From positions 138,382 to 202,381 of the forward strand of contig JAGFNQ010001195.1 of the NCBI GenBank assembly GCA_024364735.1: a stretch of DNA of 64,000 nt. The letters run 5' to 3'. Under the pieces are notes generated by a model. That model did no database searches, was not told the origin of the DNA, and saw only the letters and a list, made by a program, of their open reading frames with translations. The DNA comes from Boesenbergia rotunda (lineage: Eukaryota > Streptophyta > Magnoliopsida > Zingiberales > Zingiberaceae). A program made the position numbers and the translations under genes. Below, piece after piece: positions 46,922 through 59,294 of the stretch (position 1 is the stretch's first letter; every line of letters begins with the position of its first letter).

Positions 46922-47635
46922 CATAGTTTGCAGAATCGCGATCCTGGATCGTAGGATCGTACGATCCTACGATCCTACGCCAGAAAACGATCCAGAATCG
47001 CGCAGAATCGTTTTTTGTAGCAGGATCGCAGCAGGATCGGTAGGATCGGACAGAATCGGACAGAATCGTATAGGATCGGACAGGATCGGAACAGAATCGG
47101 AACAGGATCGATGAAAGCTTTAAGAGGTCATAACTTTTGACTCGGATTGAACCACGTGACCTATAATATATCAAATTGAAACTCGTTCAAAGATCTACAA
47201 GTTAGTTTTAAGATTGAATCCCAAAAAATATTGTTTAAAGCCTTTTCAGAGACCCAGAAGATTATTAATCTTTTTTATTATTTTTTTTATCTTTTACATC
47301 GTTAGTGTTAGTGTTTTAAGATTATTTAAATATCTATTTAATTATTTTTTAGTTAGTTTTTGATTAATAATATTATGTTATATTTTTTTTCTAAAATGAT
47401 GAGTCTTTAGATGTCTATTATCTAATAGGTTGACAATTAAATTGGATCATCTTGTAATAAATAGAATATTCTTGAAGTTAAACGTGATTATTTTCATTAT
47501 AGTGTTAATAAAAATTGTATATTTTTTCATTTTAAGGGTTTTTGATAGGATCGTACGATTTTACGATCCGATCCTGACCGATCCGATCCTGACCCCAAAT
47601 CGATCCTGTGTAGGATCGCGATTCTACGAACCTTG
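46922..47635. mobile_element. hAT-type MITE rich in GGATCG/CGATCC, 714 bp
   Basis: ACTCACGC (8 bp) is duplicated on both sides (46914-46921, 47636-47643). The ends are inverted repeats: CATAGTTTGCAGAATCGCGA and the complement of the right end CAAGGTTCGTAGAATCGCGA. Subterminal parts are arrays of AGGATCG, GGACAGAATCGG and GATCCTGACC. The middle is A/T-rich. No transposase is present. Confidence 0.85.
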
Positions 47636-47643
47636 ACTCACGC

Positions 47644-48026
47644 ATTAACTATTAATCCATTGGAGACACAAATGTGACATTCTGACTCTTTATTTTCACG
47701 TTCGTACAGGTTTATTTATTAAAATTTTATTTAGCACTATTTTTTTTAATTTTTAGGCGCTACGAAACTCATGTAGATATATTTTTAAATAACCAAATCA
47801 TATATCCATTTTTCATTTTACACTTAAATCAATTAAAATTTTTTATCGATCTAATCGGTTTCTATAAACTATAATAATAAAATATCATAAATTAAAATTA
47901 AAATAGAAATAACCTTATAAAAATTTTAAATAAATTTTCAAAATTTTAAAAATATTTGCGAAAATAAATGGGCGCGAGATAGATTATTTTTAAATTATTT
48001 GAGAAAAAAATTATTTTCAAAATTTA
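47644..48026. other. A/T-rich intergenic DNA, no gene
   Basis: Nothing coding. It ends in a (TA)n run that abuts the foldback element. Confidence 0.4.
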
Positions 48027-48043
48027 TTATATATATATATATA

Positions 48044-48443
48044 GAGTTTTGCTATCCTGCGGATCGCACGGTGCGGATTCGTGCGGACCACAGCGCCAGA
48101 CCGATTAGGCAACTGCCTGATCGGTCACGCAGGGCGCTGCACCGATGGTGGCCGATCGTCGATCGGAAACCATTGGCGGCCTTCGGCCGCCGCCCCCGAA
48201 CAAAACTATAACCCTAGGGGGTGCGGTGAACCCTAGAGGTAGCGGTGAACCCGTCGACGCGGTGAACCCTAGGTAGCGATGAACCCGTCGGCATACGTGA
48301 CCGATCAGGCATGGCTGATCGGTCACGGTGATCGATCAGGCAGGTGCCTGATCGGTTAGGCTAGTTCCTGACCGATCAGGCAGGTGCCACGTACGCGGTC
48401 TGCATGCAGTCCGCAGGAAGCAGTCCGCAGGAGAGCAAACCCG
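48044..48443. mobile_element. Foldback element flanked by (TA)n on both sides, copy 2
   Basis: TA runs lie at about 48027-48043 and 48444-48459. Ends are inverted (GAGTTTTGCTATCCTGCGGA and complement of the right GGGTTTGCTCTCCTGCGGA). The core has CCTGATCGGTCAC in both orientations, the stem GCGGCCTTCGGCCGC, and TATAGTTTTGTTCGGG (here as complement), as in 14024-14647. The outermost bases differ from that copy, while the subterminal part and core match. Confidence 0.75.
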
Positions 48444-48459
48444 TATATATATATATATA

Positions 48460-49196
48460 AACTCCTTCCTTTTCTTTTGCTTCTCCTGCGCCCTAACTCA
48501 CGCCATAACCTTCCGTCGACTCCTTCCCACTCTTCTTGTTCTTGCGATTCCAAGTCGCCTCACGCGACTTCGAGCCGCCAACCCCTCCTCCTCTTTGACG
48601 TCATCACCCTCATTGTTCCCCACCTTCTTCTTCTCTACATGCGACACTACAGCTTGCACGCGATCACCGTGAGCACGAGGGAGCAATGCCCTTTCCTGGG
48701 TTCGTCTGGCGAAAGCAGATTGATTGAGTTGATCTTCATCAACCAGCTCTGGCTACTATTGTGTGGAGGGAGGTTCCTGGCGACGAGCTGTTGTTCCATG
48801 CTGGGTTTGGATCTAGGGTTGGGGTGGTCTTAGAAAAGAAGGGAATCACTTCTTTTTCCCTGTTATTCACCTGTGCGGATACTTCTCCTTTGATTCTATA
48901 ATTTTTTTAACTTAAATACATGGTTATTATATTTTCTGAGTAGGTTGATTTTCCTTAACTCTATTTTGCTTCTATTTCCAGCTCGATACTTATTCTTATT
49001 TGACCTTTAAGTAGTAATCCAAAATATTCAATTATACAGTTTCAACTCTTGATTTCTGATCTAAGGAGTATCGCTTGTATGTGTGTACTGTAGAATTATC
49101 ATTTAACCTATCTAAGATTTATTTGACATTCAATAGACCCTATCCAGTAGATTACTTCCATGTTTATTTATTATAGAATTGATTAAACACACGTGT
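48460..49196. mobile_element. LTR-A family, copy 5 (5' fragment in forward arrangement)
   Basis: G/C-rich gene-like start (48480-48830), then ACTTCTCCTTTGATTCTATA, ATTATACAGTTTCAACTCTTG and GAGTATCGCTTGTATG in the same order as at 50330-50640. It stops at the LTR-C start at 49197. The 149-aa frame at 48384-48833 spans the foldback end and the LTR and is not a gene. Confidence 0.6.
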
Positions 49197-50156
49197 TGTT
49201 AAGACTTGTTCGACCCGACTAGAGGGGGATGAATAGTCGATCACCCACTTATCGTCTTCTCTTCCTGCACGTGTTAGAAATGCAAGCGTTATAACGATAA
49301 ACTAAAATTAACAACTAAAAGAGACACACATATTTACATGGTTCAGAGATAAAGCTTCAACTCCATGGAAGTCCGTAAGTTGGATGATCTCGACCCGTTG
49401 GTGGATGACTCCTCGAAAAGCCTCCGGCTAACTCGTGTCACTCCTTGTGGGTGGAGAAACCTCACCACAACCTTGCAACAGCTTCTGAGCACCAAGACTA
49501 CTAATTGGCCATTAACCAAAGCTAATTTTGTCAACCCTAGCCAGCCAAATCGAGCTCCCTTAATTAGAGCTCCTGACTGAACTAGTCATTACCAGTCAAC
49601 TGGTGCTAATACCAGTAGACTGCTCCAGTCGAATTCGAACGTTACAACCCAACGTTCGAATTCCAGCCGACACCAGTCGGCTGCACAGAAGATCAATTGA
49701 CTGATCTTTCTGTGAGTTTTACTAGTCAACTGCTCCTAATAGCAGTCGACTGCCCAAACCTTAAACCTAGGGTTTCCTTCCCGAGTACACTTCACTTAGC
49801 ACTCGGACTCTCACGACTCACTTGACTCTTCCTTTGCAACCTTGACTCTTGCCTTCAAGCCTTCTTCACTTTGACTCTCGTCCCTCGGATGCATACAAAC
49901 CTGTGGTTCCTCTCTTCATGTCATCCTTCACGTATGCCTCAAAGTGTGCTTCCCTCGACTCATCGTTGCTGCCTTGTCCACGGTCCCTCGGATGCACCAT
50001 CATTCACTGGACTCGAAGCTATCAAACTAAGTCTATGTGTATCCTGCATTACCTGCACACACAAATACACATATCAAATACAAGGATGATCCTAACTTAA
50101 ACCCTTTGCCCAAACATCAAAATATATGGTCTCACGGACCATAAATTGCCTCAACA
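49197..50156 (-). mobile_element. LTR-C family LTR, diverged copy, 960 bp
   Basis: Begins TGTTAAGACTTGTTCGACC...AGAGGGGGATGAATAG and ends AAATTGCCTCAACA, with a CAGTCGACTG-rich middle (49590-49760). Flanks CGTGT and GTTCT do not match. The LTR-A blocks left and right of it overlap in content instead of continuing, so it may sit at a recombination joint between two LTR-A copies. Confidence 0.7.
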
Positions 50157-52229
50157 GTTCTCTTGGTTAACGTGGAAATTAACTTAAGAACCTAATTGTG
50201 ACAGTTTGGTTAAAAAGAAATATATTTTAATTTATGGATTAATTAAGTATATGTTATAATTAGGATTTATTTTAATCATGTTGAGTATTTTGTTTAGTTA
50301 ATTTAATAATTTTTATAAATAGCTAAACTGTGTCCTTGATACAGAACTTTGACTTTGGACTCGCGTCGTTCATCGTGGGAAGTTCTCTTCATTTACGGAC
50401 TTCTCTATTTGAGGCGGATACTTTTCATTTGATTCAATAGTTCCTTTCACCTTAAGTGTATGGTTATTGTATTTTCTGAGAAAATTGATTTACTTTGACT
50501 CTATTTTATTTGTTTGTCTGTTTGATACTTACTCTTTACTTGATCTTTAAGTTAAAAATCTAATTTTTCAATTATACAGTCTCGACTCTTGTTTTTCTAA
50601 TCGAAGAGTACCGCTAGTATGCGTGTACTCTAGTGATGTCATGTGACATATCTAGGATTTGGTTGACATTAGATATACCCTACCAAATGGATTAGTTGCA
50701 TATTGGTTGGTTATGTTTTAGCTTGAGTGCATGTGTTGCTTTTTGATTCGGTTGATCTGATTCTGTTTGTGCACATTGATATCATACATCATATTGCATT
50801 GTTGCATACTGACGGTTATCAGCTTCCTTGTGGTTAAGCCCGCCGTCAGTCATATAGTGGTATGTCCACTCAACCACTCATAGATAGTGGTAGTTGTCAG
50901 AATGTGAGCGGTCGTCCTATCATGCTACTCTTAACCACTCATGGGTAGTGGTAGTTGTTGAAGTGGTAGCCGACAGTGACACTCCCTCTATTATTTATGA
51001 GGGATAAGTAGAGCAATTGTGCTCCCCCATTGGGTACCGGAGCAGTTATGCTCTCCTTCTTGGAGTTAGAGGTTGTTCCTCCTTGTTCTTAGGTATTAGA
51101 GCGGTTGTGCTCCCCCTTTTTCTTTGGGTTCGGGATTGAGGTTGTTCTCCCGGCATCCTGTTCACTCAACCACTCATAGGAGATGGATTTGCGAGTACGT
51201 ACAGTTGTCACAACTCTTGCTCGATCGGCTTCGCAGATATGTGTGATGATTATAGATTGGTGTATAGAGGTGACACATGTTATTGCATCATTTATATACG
51301 ATTCATCTTGTATTTGTTTGAGCTATGATTGTTGCATTTAATTGACATGCATATTATTGCAAAAGTCAGCCTAGGCGGCGGCCTATGCACTAGGCGACAC
51401 CCTACCTTGGTGTCGCCTAACGCCACCGAGGCGCCGCTTAAGCACTAGTCCTCCGCCTGACTACCGTCTAACGATTTTTACAACCTTAGACATGCATATA
51501 CGTATTTGATTTGCATTTATTATTTGATCTAGATATGCACTAGGTGACACCCTACCTTGGTGTCGCCTAACGCCACCGAGCCGCCGCTTAAGCACTAGTC
51601 CTCCGCCTGACTACCGTCTAACGATTTTTTACAACCTTGGACATGCATATACGTATTTAATTTACATTTATTATTTGATCTAGATATGCTCAGTAGTATG
51701 AGCGACTTATTGACTTGGTATAGGGGTTTCTAATCATACCCCATGGATATGTTTTTGCATTTATTGTGTACTCTATGCTTTAATTACCTTGTTTATACCA
51801 TGCATTTATCTGTTCACTATATCCGTAAAGTTTGACCCGGACTCACCATCGCCTACTTTTCTTTTTATTTCAGGTAGAAGATAACTGCATCTCGTGCCAC
51901 AAGAAAGGATCTATCTGTCGTCCCTTATTGTCAAGTTTTATGGTTTGAATTGTGTTATATTTTCTAAAAATGTTATTTTATTCCGTTAATAGACGTGCCG
52001 GTACTTTATCGTTCTTTGGTGAATTTGTACTTATGTCATAGATTTCTGATTTATTTGCATTTAGTTATTTATTATTTGGATATCCTATGTTATTTTTTCT
52101 GTTATTATCAATCGCTTGTAGTTGTAATTATGATATGTATGAGATGATGCATATAAATCTCATATTATCCGTCATACAAACAAAAAATATTACTTAATTT
52201 TTGAATAAACATAGCCTCTTGGCGTGACA
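50157..52229. mobile_element. LTR-A family, copy 6 (5'-truncated, forward arrangement)
   Basis: It carries LTR-A blocks through to the terminus GGCGTGACA at 52229: GTACCGCTAGTATGC near 50605, TGACACATGTTATTGCATCA near 51270, GAGCTATGATTGTTGCA near 51325, and GACCCGGACTCACC near 51835. Inside, a 151-bp unit (GCACTAGGCGACACCC at 51387 and again at 51538) is duplicated. Confidence 0.65.
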
Positions 52230-55014
52230 GTTATACTGATTATGTTATATTTCATTGAATTTATATTAGTTACGTTAAACTTAAAAAAAATCACAAACTA
52301 AAAAATTAGTATATATTCAGTAAAATTCTCTATGAATGTCAAATCAGCATTTTAAGAGCAACTGCATGAAATAACAACAAATGCTAGATTACAGCATAAA
52401 ACATCAGCGACACATAATACTGCCTGAACAGTATCAGATAGATGCTATGTCTCAAGATGCAGCTTTCTCTGAGCAGAGAGTTCATTCCTTGCACTCGCTG
52501 AAGGATGATGTACAAAGACGAACGGGAGTGGCAGAGAGTTTGGGTAAATGCTTAGCTGCTTACCATGAACACTTCAGGAAGAATGTTTTCCACGCATGGT
52601 TGAAGAAAAATGCAGGTGGAAAAAGCCTTGATTGTCAGTTTGAAGTAGGTAATTAAAGAACGACTGTATATGGTGCAAAATGAAATACCGATATTTATTG
52701 AAGTTGCTCTTTGCCTACTTTTGCCTGCGTCGCGTTCAAGATAAATGGGGTCAAGCCTTGATTGAAGGCATGGTTTATCATTTATGGCAGGAGACATGAA
52801 TGTGGCATGGAAGAGGCGAGCTGGACCCTGGCTTTAATTGGACCTCCAGTTTAAACTTTTGATGGCTTCATGTATACGTATGTGGAATTGTGGATGAGAC
52901 TCTGATCCACTTTGTTCTTGATTATTGCATTGGATGCTCAGTGAAAAATATTATGGTTAGCCTGGAAACTGATACACCAACTGACTACCCTCACTTTGCT
53001 GCTTAACCAGCCTCTTTGACTTGACACCTTCTTATGGTGTCTCTCCAGGAAAGCAATAGGGAAGTCCCATATTACTTGGGCATCTTTTCAGCCTCATGGC
53101 TAAGTCCTAACAGCTCTTGATAAGTCCATGCTTTGCTTTGACTGTACAGAGAAAAACAAAGTAGTAAATAGTAGTCTCCAATCATAACATGCATTTTAGT
53201 TTATCAGAAACCAACGTTGGCTAGCTAAAGTTGGCTTTTCTTTCTTTGCTTGGCAAAAGTCAGTCAGAAGTAGCAGCAACTCTTTTCTTTGTACAGCAGT
53301 TTGATACATACAACTGCAAATATTTGTCACAAATCTGATTCTTCTAACTACTCTATAGCATTATATGTAGATTCTTAGTGTGTTTTGGTATACTAAACTG
53401 ACAAGGATTAGTTGAGGGCTTTTGCCCCTCTTTTTTGCATTATTAGGGCCTTGTCATGTCCACCCTGAGTTCAGTGCACCCAAACACAAACTTCATTGAG
53501 TGTTCAAGATCTAACATAATGGTAGAACAAAAAGCTAACAACATACCTCAACTAAGAAATCACAACCAAGGCTGTTGCCAATTCTTGATAATTAGCCTGT
53601 AACTAGAAGCTGAAAAAAAAACAATAGATAAGCATGAATTAGAATTAACAAGCTTAAAGTTTTACCATTTCGATTTTAAGTTTAATAGCTTGTGCTCTGA
53701 TTCATTTTTTACTTTCTATTATCAGGTTATCAAATGTTGGACGGTATGGACGTCTAAGAAATTGTTAAAATGAAGAAGTGGATGTCTAAGAAATTCTCTT
53801 TGACCTTTGAGGCAAGACCTGGTTCTAATAAGACTCACTTTATGCAGTCTCACTACCCAATCAGTTAAGCATTATGGTTTCAGTAGCAATACTTTACTAG
53901 ATTTTTCCTTTTTTTTAAACAGATTGATGATTAGAGTGTCATCCTTGCACAGAGTCAGAATGTTTAATTTTATCAGATGTCTTCCAAGAGACCTTTCAAG
54001 GAGATTGTACGGGCTTCAGTGTCTTCATTGCCTCTGTGAGACTCAACTCCATCTTCAAACTTTATCTCTACAAGATTGCTTCTCCCTAGTGAAATATGAA
54101 GGATACCTAAGGAAACACATTCTAGAGTGCCAGCTAGCCCGATTGGTAAATCTTTTAAAAATTATTACTAAGATTTTAGTTCAAACCTTCAAACTCCTCT
54201 TCCGTAGCTTCATGCTCATGTAAGTACTTAAGATCTCTAGTAGAAATCTTTTCTTAAAAATAAAACTTAAGATGTGTTTCTGTTGGCGGGTAAAATGCTT
54301 TATGAAGTAATTAAAAATTGAAAGCAAGCACGATCAAACAACATATGAAAGTTCAGGACAACAAATGCAGAGCATAACCCTATCTATATCCTCTTCAAAC
54401 TTCACAATTTTCTTTAAACTTAGTGTCAGTGCCTCTACCTATCTCTGGTGTCCATCCTCACCCCTTCCTTTAAATCCTCTACTCGTCTCCTTGTTTTTTC
54501 CTCCGTCCAGAACAAACCTTTAGAATTATTTAGAAATTCCCTCTAGCATGCGTGCCCTCCGATGCTTTAAAATTGACTAAATGGGTTTATGGAAGACAGA
54601 AGTACAGAATAGTGAATATATATCAAACAAAACTTTGAATATATTTGCGTTTTTCTTACGTATGCATGCTTTGAGATCAAGTTTATATCAACCCTACATG
54701 ACAACTAACCTGAAGCGCAATGATGTTCCCTTCCTCCCAAAAGAAAGAATGAAGATGTTGAAAATTGGATGTGTTGATCATCCATCCCGCTTTACCTGAC
54801 AAGAGAACATGCGAGTCACTTACAAAATATACATACATCATTCAAAGCTTCACAGACAAGCTCCATTTAGAATAATTGATAAGCAGACTACATTGGCTAC
54901 GCAGTGGAGCAGTTCACAATTCTCATGCTCCATTGATACCACCTTTCCTGGGACCTTTGTCTCCTCATTCAATCCAGCGAGACCTCACACTAGTCATTAA
55001 TTATGAGACCTTGC
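52230..55014. other. Low-repeat intergenic region, no recognised gene
   Basis: No family member of the repeats above lies here. Two open frames stand out slightly: 52381-52656 (+, 91 aa, with a fairly ordinary amino-acid mix ending AYHEHFRKNVFHAWLKKN) and 53807-54223 (+, 138 aa, Leu-rich). I recognise neither, and codon use does not persuade me. The first could be an exon or a pseudogene fragment. The rest may be promoter sequence for the receptor gene. Confidence 0.3.
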
Positions 55015-55015
55015 A

Positions 55016-55040
55016 TACCTTTAATCATCCCTCTCTCCAT

Positions 55041-55080
<40 letters not shown>

Positions 55081-55109
55081 CTTTAATCATCCCTCTCTCC
55101 ATATTTAAA
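55016..55109. repeat. 32-bp direct repeat around an A33 tract
   Basis: TACCTTTAATCATCCCTCTC...ATATTTAAA occurs at 55016 and again at 55078, separated by an A run (55045-55077). It ends 54 bp before the receptor gene ATG. The second copy's CATATTTAAAG could serve as the TATA box. Confidence 0.8.
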
Positions 55110-55162
55110 GATCCCCTCTTAAATCTCACTACTCCAGTTCTTCACTGTCCTCACTCTTAAAC

Positions 55163-58059
55163 ATGAAAGCTAATGCCTTGTTTGCTCTGCTTCTCCTCCT
55201 CGTCCAGCTGCCATCTTTCCATGCAGAGGAGCTCCAAATCCTGTTGTCCGTCCGATCATCCATCAACGATCCTCTCCACTCTCTAGCCACCTGGAACAAC
55301 GCCTCCGCCTTCTGCAATTGGGAAGGTCTCACATGTTCTTCCTCGTCCCAACACGTATCCGCCGTCCAGCTCGCTGGGAGAAACCTATCCGGCGATCTCC
55401 CATCCGCCCTCCTCTCCCTCCCCTTCGTCGCTGCGATCGACCTCTCATCCAACAGCTTCTCCGGCGCCATCCCTCCGGACGCCTTTGCTGGGCTCAGCCC
55501 CTCCCTCCTCTTCCTCAACCTCAGCAACAATAACCTATCCGGCGCCCTTCATTTTCCCTCCGGTGACGACGGTGGAGTTGGAAGAACCTTATTTAGCTTG
55601 CAAGTCCTCGACCTCTCCAACAACTTCCTCGACGGACCAATACCCGACGAAATCTCCCGTTTCGCCAGCCTCAAGGACCTCGACCTCGGAGGGAACTACT
55701 TCCAGGGGCGGATCCCCGCGTCCATCGCCGAGCTCAAGGGCTTGCAGTTTCTGACCTTGGCCTCAAACGAGCTGATCGGGCCGATTCCGGCCCAGCTCGG
55801 CGATCTCACGGCGCTCCAATGGGTGTACCTCGGCTACAACAATTTATCCGGCGAGATACCGGCGGCGATTGGCAATCTGACCGCTCTCGGCCACCTCGAC
55901 CTCGTCTACAACCATCTCGCCGGCGGGATCCCGAGCTCGATTGGGAATCTGCCCTTTTTGCGGTATCTATTTCTGTACAAGAATCAACTATCGGGCTCGA
56001 TCCCTCCGTCCGTTTACAATCTGACGGCTTTGATCTCGCTCGACCTGAGCGAGAACCAACTCGAGGGTAAGGTCTCGGAGGACGTGATGCGGCTCGAAAA
56101 CCTGGAGGTCTTAAACCTGTTCTCGAACCGGTTAAGCGGTCCGATACCCGGTTCGCTCGGGGCCACTCCGCGGCTCCGGGTCCTGCAGCTCTGGTCGAAC
56201 CGGTTGGAGGGGGCGATTCCCGGCTCGCTCGGGCTCGGCAACGATGAGCTCGCCGTCGTCGACCTTTCCTCCAACAACCTCACCGGCGGGATTCCAGAAC
56301 ACCTCTGCTACGCCCGTAGCCTTGTCAAGCTCATCCTCTTCTCCAACGCCTTCACCGGCGGCATCCCTCGCGGGTTGACCCGGTGTCGAACACTCGAGAG
56401 GGTCCGCATCGAGGACAACCGGCTCTCCGGTGAGATCCCGCTGGAGTTTACAAGGCTACCCGCTGTCAACTATCTCGACGTCTCTGGAAACCAGTTCTCC
56501 GGCGAGATCGGACGCCGCCGATGGGAGATGACGGCACTTCGAATGCTGAGTCTCTCAGGGAACAGATTCTCCGGGCCCCTGCCGAATTTCTACGGCGGCT
56601 ACGGCATCGAGCATCTTGATCTTTCAGAGAATCAATTCTCCGGCAGCATTCCACCAAGGTACGGGCGGTTCGCTGAGCTATCGGAATTCAATCTCAGCGG
56701 GAATCGACTCTCCGGCCCTGTCCCGAGCTCTATTGTGGAGTTGAAAAGGTTGGTCATGCTGGACCTCAGCAAGAACAATCTTTCCGGCGAGATTCCAAAT
56801 GGGGTCGCTGGTCTTCCGGTCCTTGGTGCGTTGGACCTGTCGGTAAACGATTTCTCCGGTGAAATCCCGCCGGGATTAGGCAAGAGTGGCTTGCTAGTGT
56901 CGGTCAACGTCTCCTACAATAGCTTCCAAGGCAGCGTCCCGCAAACCGAAGCGTTTCTTTCCGTTGGTTCCACTGCGCTGGCCGGAAACCCCGGCCTCTG
57001 CGGTGGCGGGCCGAAGAGCGGTCTACCGGCATGCGAGGAGGCTTCAGGGAGGCCACCGTGGTGGTTTCCGGTCTCTGTTCTCGCAGCAGCGCTTCTCATC
57101 ATCTTCCTCTCTGTTATCTTGGCTTTCTTATTGCGACGTTGGTGGCGGAGCCGAGAGTTCGAGCTGAAGAAGGTGGAGACCGTCGGCGACTGCACTTGGG
57201 AGGTGAGGATCTTCCGGAAGACTTCACTGACGACGGAAGACATCTTGGCATCCGTCAAGAATTCCAAGAGCGAGACCTGCGACGGAAAACTGCAGGTGAC
57301 GGTGAAAGCGGCCGGGGAGGTTCCCTGGTTGGAGTGGGCGGAGGTGACTGAGTCGGGGAGACTCCGGCATTGCAACGTGGTGGGTTTGATCGCAGCGTGC
57401 AGGTCAGATACGACGTGGGTATTCTTGTACGAGCCATTGACAGGGGTTAAGAGTTTGGGCGACGCGAAGACAGCTTTGAGCTGGGAGAAGCGTCGGAGAG
57501 TTGCCGTCGGCGTCGCCGAGGGCCTCCGCTACGTTCACCGCCGCGGTCGGAGCGGAATGCTGACCGCGACGGACGTCGTTTTGGACGGCGACGGAGAGCC
57601 TCGCCTCGTACTCAACGTAGCCAATCTCCGTCCTGGTAAATCATAGAATCATCGCAAGATCGTCCATGGCTGCTCTGTTTCTAATTAACGCGAGGTGCAA
57701 TGGCAGGGGAGTTGAAGGAGAGGGAGACGAGCGACGTGTACTTCTACGGCATGCTCCTCGTGGAGCTACTGACCGGGAGGCGCGACGACGGCGAGGGCGA
57801 GCGAGAGGTGGTGCAGTGGGCTCGCTACTGCTACCGTGAACGCCACTTGGAGGAATGGGTTGACCCTGCGATGAGAGGACAGGTGGAGTGTCACCGGGAC
57901 GAGATAATCGGAGTCATGGACTTGGCCGTCCGGTGCGTTGCTGCGGAGGCGGCGGAGAGGCCGGCAATGACAAAAGTGGTGAAAATTTTGTTTGAATTGC
58001 AAAGGAAGACGTTTCCATGGCTTTCCAAGGTGAAAAGCGCAGTGAAGATCATGTTCTAG
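55163..58059 (+). CDS. LRR receptor-like pseudokinase, SKM1/At2g25790 type, 941 aa
   Basis: Exon 1 55163-57635, exon 2 57707-58059; GT-AG intron in phase 1 (CCTG|GTAAAT ... GGCAG|GG). Order: signal peptide (1-21); LRR cap with paired Cys (CNWEGLTC); about 20 plant LRRs (NNLSGEIP type, about 70-590); Cys pair (GLCGG...PAC); transmembrane helix (about 633-655); then a kinase-like domain to the end. Key kinase residues are absent: HRD is replaced in YVHRRGRSGM, DFG in LVLNVANL, and the Gly-loop is unrecognisable. The C-lobe motif DVYFYGMLLVELLTGR and final Arg (AAERPAM) remain. Arabidopsis SKM1 binds CLE45 and is listed as probably inactive kinase. It likely acts at the plasma membrane with an active co-receptor. 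Orthology is by pattern, not by tree. Confidence 0.88.
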
Positions 58060-58795
58060 CGAGTTGCTCGATCGACATCCCAACAGAATCATATGAAATG
58101 TGCAAAATATAAACTTTTGATCTTTATCCTCACAAGTCGCAGTCACAAACTGGTACCACTTTCTAGTTCCAACATGATGTTCATCATTATTCAATAAAGC
58201 AATTCATTAAACTTTATTAAACCTTTTTTTACTGTAATAAAAAAAAGAAAATTTTCTTAAATTCTTCAATCTCAAAATTTTCTTTACATATAATCCTCTT
58301 TTAAAATTTTCTTTCTATATAGTATCAGATAGGATTGGTAAGATAATTCTGTGAGTATTATTTGAAAAAAAATTAAGTATAAAAATTAAAAATTTGAGTA
58401 TGTAAGATTGTATCCATCACATCAAGAAATTGTGTACTTAATTTTTATTCTTTTATACTCAATTTTTACTCTTTTATATTCATTTTTCACTTATGTATAT
58501 TCAATTTTCACTCTTTTATTCTCAATTTATCGGGGAGTAAATGTAAAAAATTTATCAAATAGAGAGTAAAAATAAAGATCAAATAAAAATTAAAGAGTTT
58601 TTTATAATTTATCGATAAAAAATTGGTCAAGGACATCTTTGAATACTTAAAGCTTCATATCCGAAACAAGTTTTCAAGAAATAACTCGAGTTTTAACAAA
58701 AGCTGCTCGTATAAGGACCGTGACAGCGTGCATGCTTTGATGAGGCTTTCTTCACCTTTGATATTATACTTCGGTTTTTTTTAAATGATGAAGAT
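58060..58795. other. 3' flank of receptor gene, A/T-rich, no gene
   Basis: An AATAAA at about 58193 could be the poly(A) signal. Beyond it are TCAATTTTTACTCTTTTAT-type short repeats (58435-58530). Confidence 0.4.
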
Positions 58796-58799
58796 GATG

Positions 58800-59087
58800 G
58801 AGAGTAAATAATTAAAAGAATAATGATAGAAAAAGTAAAAATGAAAGAGTAAAAATCATTGTGAATGATGTGGCATGACGTGATACTTTATATACATATG
58901 TTCGATTATCGCTTGGACACCATCAACGGCTTTCGATCGCCGCCCTGAATCAAACTATACTCTAGGAGCACGGTGAATCCGTCGGAGATCGTGCATGTAA
59001 GATGTCACGTCATTCAATATTATTTTCATTTTCTCATTTTCACTCTCTCAATCATTATTCTTAAAAATACTCTTTGAATAATTGATA
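58800..59087. mobile_element. Foldback MITE sharing the GC core, copy 1
   Basis: Long imperfect inverted ends (left AAGAATAATGATAGAAAAAG, complement of right AAGAATAATGATTGAGAGAG, then GTGAATGATG/TTGAATGACG). The core is a shortened GGACACCATC...TCGCCGCCC...CGGTGAATCCGTCGG, related to 48044-48443. No clear target duplication. Confidence 0.55.
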
Positions 59088-59294
59088 GTCATTAATTTCC
59101 GTGCACTCTTGTAAAGAAATCATTTTTTTCATTGCTTGCCCTTGTTTTTCATTGTTTACTTGTTGGCTTGTCTGATTCAAGATTTACTCACAGGCTTCCT
59201 GTGAGATGTTTCTATTGCTACCTAACCCAACTTAAACCTAATGGAAAGGTCGAGTGATGCTTTATCTTCAATCTAGTTATAATTTTAACCATAA

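Noticed and set aside
53807..54223. 138-aa Leu-rich frame as a gene
   Set aside because: No signal peptide, domain or exon structure seen; amino-acid mix looks like translated noncoding DNA.
55129..57437. Frames of up to 153 aa antisense to or overlapping the receptor gene
   Set aside because: Shadows of the LRR and kinase coding sequence; no domain of their own.
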